In this document: positions 60,894 through 64,000 of the stretch, piece by piece | Layout of the letters: the number at the start of each line of letters is the position of its first letter | How positions within the stretch are numbered: the stretch's first letter is position 1 | From: Antedon mediterranea | Lineage: Eukaryota; Echinodermata; Crinoidea; Comatulida; Antedonidae | Direction: 5' to 3' | Assembly: GCF_964355755.1 (NCBI RefSeq) | Contig: NC_092673.1 | Coordinates: 9,803,001-9,867,000 of the forward strand | DNA: 64,000 bases | Notes under the pieces: generated by a model | What the model was told of the DNA's origin: nothing | Database searches by the model: none | The model's input: the letters and a program-made list of their open reading frames with translations, nothing else | Position numbers and translations under genes: made by a program

Positions 60894-62004
60894 ATTTGGA
60901 GGCTGCTATTTTTTAAATAATATTAAAATACAGTGTGATCACTACCCATGAATACTTATAACTTGACATTTTATTATAAATACATCATGTAAACTTTTGG
61001 ATCTCTGTGTTTTTTGGGGGTTGGCTGGGGAATGTGTTTATGTTGAACAAAGCTACAATATTTTAAAATATATCTGTTCTGTTAAGGGTATGTTCAGACT
61101 CACAGTTTACGGTTTGTTATCTGACGCAAGACGTCAAGGTGTTCAGACACAACGATCAACATTCCAATGCTTGCATTTAAAACACTCTGATAATCAGATC
61201 TAAGCAGATTGAACTATGTATACATTCATGATGAAAAATGCATTACAGTTTACATTGTAAAGTTGTTTTTTGATATTTTTATTTATACAGTATAATGTTA
61301 CCTTCAAAATACTGATTTGTTCTTACTACTTGCAGAATTGCATTCTAATTCAAAATAATTTCAAACACAATTAGCACACGGCCAATTATCTGATTATTAC
61401 AGTATTGTATTTAATTTATGAAAATATATCGCTGACGTGAACTGTACTTTAAAATTTAAAACCTGATAGTTTGACGGTCAGCGATCTCGATGTATGCCTG
61501 CTATTAACCGTGGTCGTGTCTTCTTATTGGTTAAGGTTAAAATCACTGATGCCTCACTGGATTAGCATTATTAAATCTACCCTCTTCTTCAAGGGTTACT
61601 AACGCAACTGGTGCGGCGTAACAGCTCCCTAACGCTAATCCGTGGCCTAGTTCACACACAAAAATATGTACGCCGCTTACATAATGCCACCTTAACTGAA
61701 CATATCCTAAAGCAAACATATTCCTTATTATCTTTAGTTACAGAATTATAACAAACAAGTTCTATCTTGTAATAAACAGTGCTTTGAAACACGAGGTTTA
61801 ATTAATAACCATAAACTTAAATATTGTTTTTAATTCTGTACATTTTTATTTTTAAGAAAGGTTTTAGAATTCAATATTGTCTAGAAAACAATTCTTTTTT
61901 AAGGGATTTACAGTACAATCTATATATAAATTTACGTAAGGGCAAAATTCGGTAAATCGCGCGTTATTTCTAGAATGTTTACTCGATGGTATATAAAGTT
62001 GGTT
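59907..62004 (+). repeat. Tandem unit 3 (2093 bp)
   Basis: A third copy of 52564-54657. After the final TGGTT the sequence diverges (CGTACTTTCGG) into unique DNA, marking the right border of the array. Confidence 0.95.
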
Positions 62005-63540
62005 CGTACTTTCGGTACTGATTTTAACCACCTGATGTAACCCTGTTTACTAATTAAATTGAGTTCGATAATTAGTTATTGTCGATTAAAACGAATTTAG
62101 GTTCAACGATTTGCCCCAAATAGGGGTGTTTTTCGATCGTGGTATACACTGTCTAATGGATGTCCGTCTTGAAAAATACCCGCAGACAATAATACGAGGA
62201 TGCTTCGCATTTTCCTATCTCCTCCTACGATAATTGTTTTTAATGGCTGAAAACCGGTTGAACAGCTCGAGTATAGCATCATAATGTTGAAGACAGGCCG
62301 ATTTTCTTTAAAAAATACTATTTTGATAGATTTAATATACGTTTATACAAATGTATTGATTTGCGATGAATGGGACATTCCAATCTCTGTTCCACAAGTG
62401 TCTATTCCCTCAGGCGTCGTAAAGGCAAGTACAGGTACTGTATACTCATAACAGAAATTCGATCCATTTTTTTTTCAATCTGTGCTGCAGAGGTTGGATA
62501 TAAATTTTTTTTAAACGGATAATGAGCTAGCGTTTTCACTCGCCATATATTATGTACACATCTTTATTATTGCAGTTAAACCACCCATATCATCACCCTT
62601 CCCTCACTGGCATGAGTAGCGTTGTAAAACCAGTAGAGGATAGGCCTACGGTACATCACATGCCCTAAACGCAGAACAACTTTGGTGGGTAGGGGGTGGG
62701 TAGGGTAGGAACCAACTTAGAATTTGCTCTAAGAAACAATGTAAAACCATTAGGCCTACTAATTAAGTTTAGTTAGATAATTTAATATTTATTGACGATT
62801 AAATCGAATTTATGATTTTCCCCGAATAGAGGTGGTTTTCACAAATTGTTTTACATTATATAAACATATATACGTCGTAGTGATGTATCGTTACATGTAC
62901 TGTACTATTTCAATCGACTATGACGGTGATAGTTTCAACAAAGTATTAAATCGCAATGTTTTACTGTGTTTAGTGGTATATTATTTGTAAAACATGAAAA
63001 CAATTAATATTTCGTTAATAAATGGGTAAAGAATATATTTAAAAATTGTTCCTCTTTGCACCCATCCTCTTCCCCATCCCTCAACCCAAATGTTACATAC
63101 AAAACACAATTTAAGTTTGTTTAAATTTGACTTAAACAATTGGTCTCATTTTGTGACAAGTTTCTCTTTCGTAAGTAATTCCCAGGGTACTAATTTTACA
63201 GTACATAAATCACAGTGTTTATTTATTCGTTCCTGTAAACGACATGTATTATTGTCCTGCGGTACGTACATTTGAAATCGCCAGTTTTTTTAACGCTGAA
63301 ATTATTATGTATTCGAGAACCATCTGTGGGCACGACCTAGATGGTACGCGAGCGAAGCGAGCGTACCATCTAGTTATTAAAATTACTGTAACCACAAAAT
63401 TTGTAATATATCTATTACAATTTTGGCCTCATTTAGAGGAGGCGGATATGGTGAGGGGTGTGAAGAAAGTTTGGTTCATGTTAAGCTTTGACTTTGTTCT
63501 ACACTGCATTATAAAGTGATTTTTTTTGCTTTGCACCATA
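62005..63540. other. Non-coding DNA with a diverged internal duplication
   Basis: 62045-62150 and 62740-62850 are similar (ACTAATTAA.TT.AGTT, TATTG.CGATTAAA.CGAATTTA, CCCC.AATAG.GGTG). No gene seen. Confidence 0.45.
63337..63373. repeat. 37-bp palindromic motif, copy 2
   Basis: CTAGATGGTACGC and GCGTACCATCTAG form a perfect 13-bp stem around GAGCGAAGCGA. The centre word GCGAGCGAAGCGAGC also occurs inside the inverted pair (near 23353 and, complemented, 19501). Confidence 0.85.
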
Positions 63541-63549
63541 GGTCTAAAT

Positions 63550-64000
63550 GTTTATAATAATAATAATAACAACTTTATTTTAAAACGGATGCAACACTTG
63601 GATCACCAGATTGGTGTTTTTCACAAGGCCGTTACTTATTACAAAACTATTTACACAAGTTATCATTTACAGTACATAATGATTTCATGAAAAACAGGGT
63701 TTCAAGTATATCTTACCTTCATTTATTATTTTTTTAAATATATGTATATTAGGAGCTGTAATTGCATTTGAGTTTATAGCATTTAAACTATTCCATAGCT
63801 TTGCGCCAGAATACGAGAAACTTTTCTTTTTGTACTCAGTGTTTGCCTTATGTAAACTTTCTATTGATCTAGTATTATATGTTTGTTTGCGTTCATAGAA
63901 TCTGTTTCTTAAGTAGGATGGTGTTTATTTATTTATTATGTTTAAGAGCTATAATGATTTTTTTACCATTTTCAGGTACATTATGTATGTTTTTATGAAA
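63550..64000 (-). mobile_element. LINE 3' end, runs off the window
   Basis: The minus-strand frame ending at TGA 63687-63685 encodes the usual C-terminal block of jockey/CR1-like ORF2 proteins (YNTRSIES..., KKKSFSYSGAKLWNSLNAI, FKKIINEGK). A 3' untranslated stretch follows and ends in (TTA)n at 63558-63572. Sequence beyond about 63920 is degenerate, so the copy is 5'-truncated or decayed. Confidence 0.75.

Noticed and set aside
47035-62004. Terminal inverted repeats for the kinase-protease-transposase gene
   Set aside because: I compared the upstream flank (46690-47034) with the 3' flank of the units by eye and saw no convincing inverted pair; a dot plot is needed before calling it a transposon with defined ends.
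1-64000. tRNA, rRNA, CRISPR or bacterial-type promoters
   Set aside because: None seen. The tRNA-iMet-like GGTTATGGGCCCAG is a retrotransposon primer site, not a tRNA gene.

Overview
The window is eukaryotic: AT-rich, with GT-AG introns, long non-coding gaps and dense transposable elements. It most resembles a marine deuterostome genome, possibly an echinoderm. That rests on the Notch gene layout, the mix of Penelope, copia, gypsy and LINE elements, and frequent TAGGCCTA-type words; no sequence marker fixes the species. No bacterial operons, CRISPR arrays or convincing tRNA/rRNA genes were seen.

Region 1 (1-17.9 kb) holds the 3' two thirds of a Notch receptor gene on the + strand: ten exons with consistent phases encode the last EGF repeats, the three LNR repeats, the heterodimerisation domain with an S1-like basic site, the transmembrane segment, RAM, ankyrin repeats and a C-terminal PEST/WSSSSP tail. 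Its introns carry nested repeats, including a Penelope fragment with a hammerhead-ribozyme-like core.

Region 2 (17.9-37.6 kb) is almost entirely mobile DNA: a large inverted pair of GC-rich elements, several foldback MITEs, a 5'-truncated Penelope-like element with 244-bp inverted flanks and a 14-bp target duplication, and a decayed Ty3/gypsy element (minus strand) with 121-bp LTRs, one of which holds a MITE.

Region 3 (37.6-47 kb) is a Ty1/copia element with 5-bp target duplication and a copia-type internal tRNA-iMet primer site. Its gag start codon lies inside the LTR, and the body is interrupted by a LINE tail and a MULE-like foldback. Minisatellites follow.

Region 4 (47-62 kb) is the most unusual. 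An eight-exon + strand gene joins a TKL-like protein kinase, four tandemly duplicated exons each carrying a SUMO-interaction-like acidic motif, a papain-fold protease-like domain resembling herpesvirus-tegument-type ubiquitin proteases, and a MULE-like DDE transposase with a zinc-binding tail. All splice phases close. The 3' part of this gene (second catalytic Asp to past the stop codon) is triplicated in tandem as 2.09-kb units. The middle unit is split by a very young, internally deleted gypsy element whose single ORF joins a SCAN-like Gag to an integrase zinc finger. The last 2 kb contains diverged repeats and a LINE 3' end on the minus strand.
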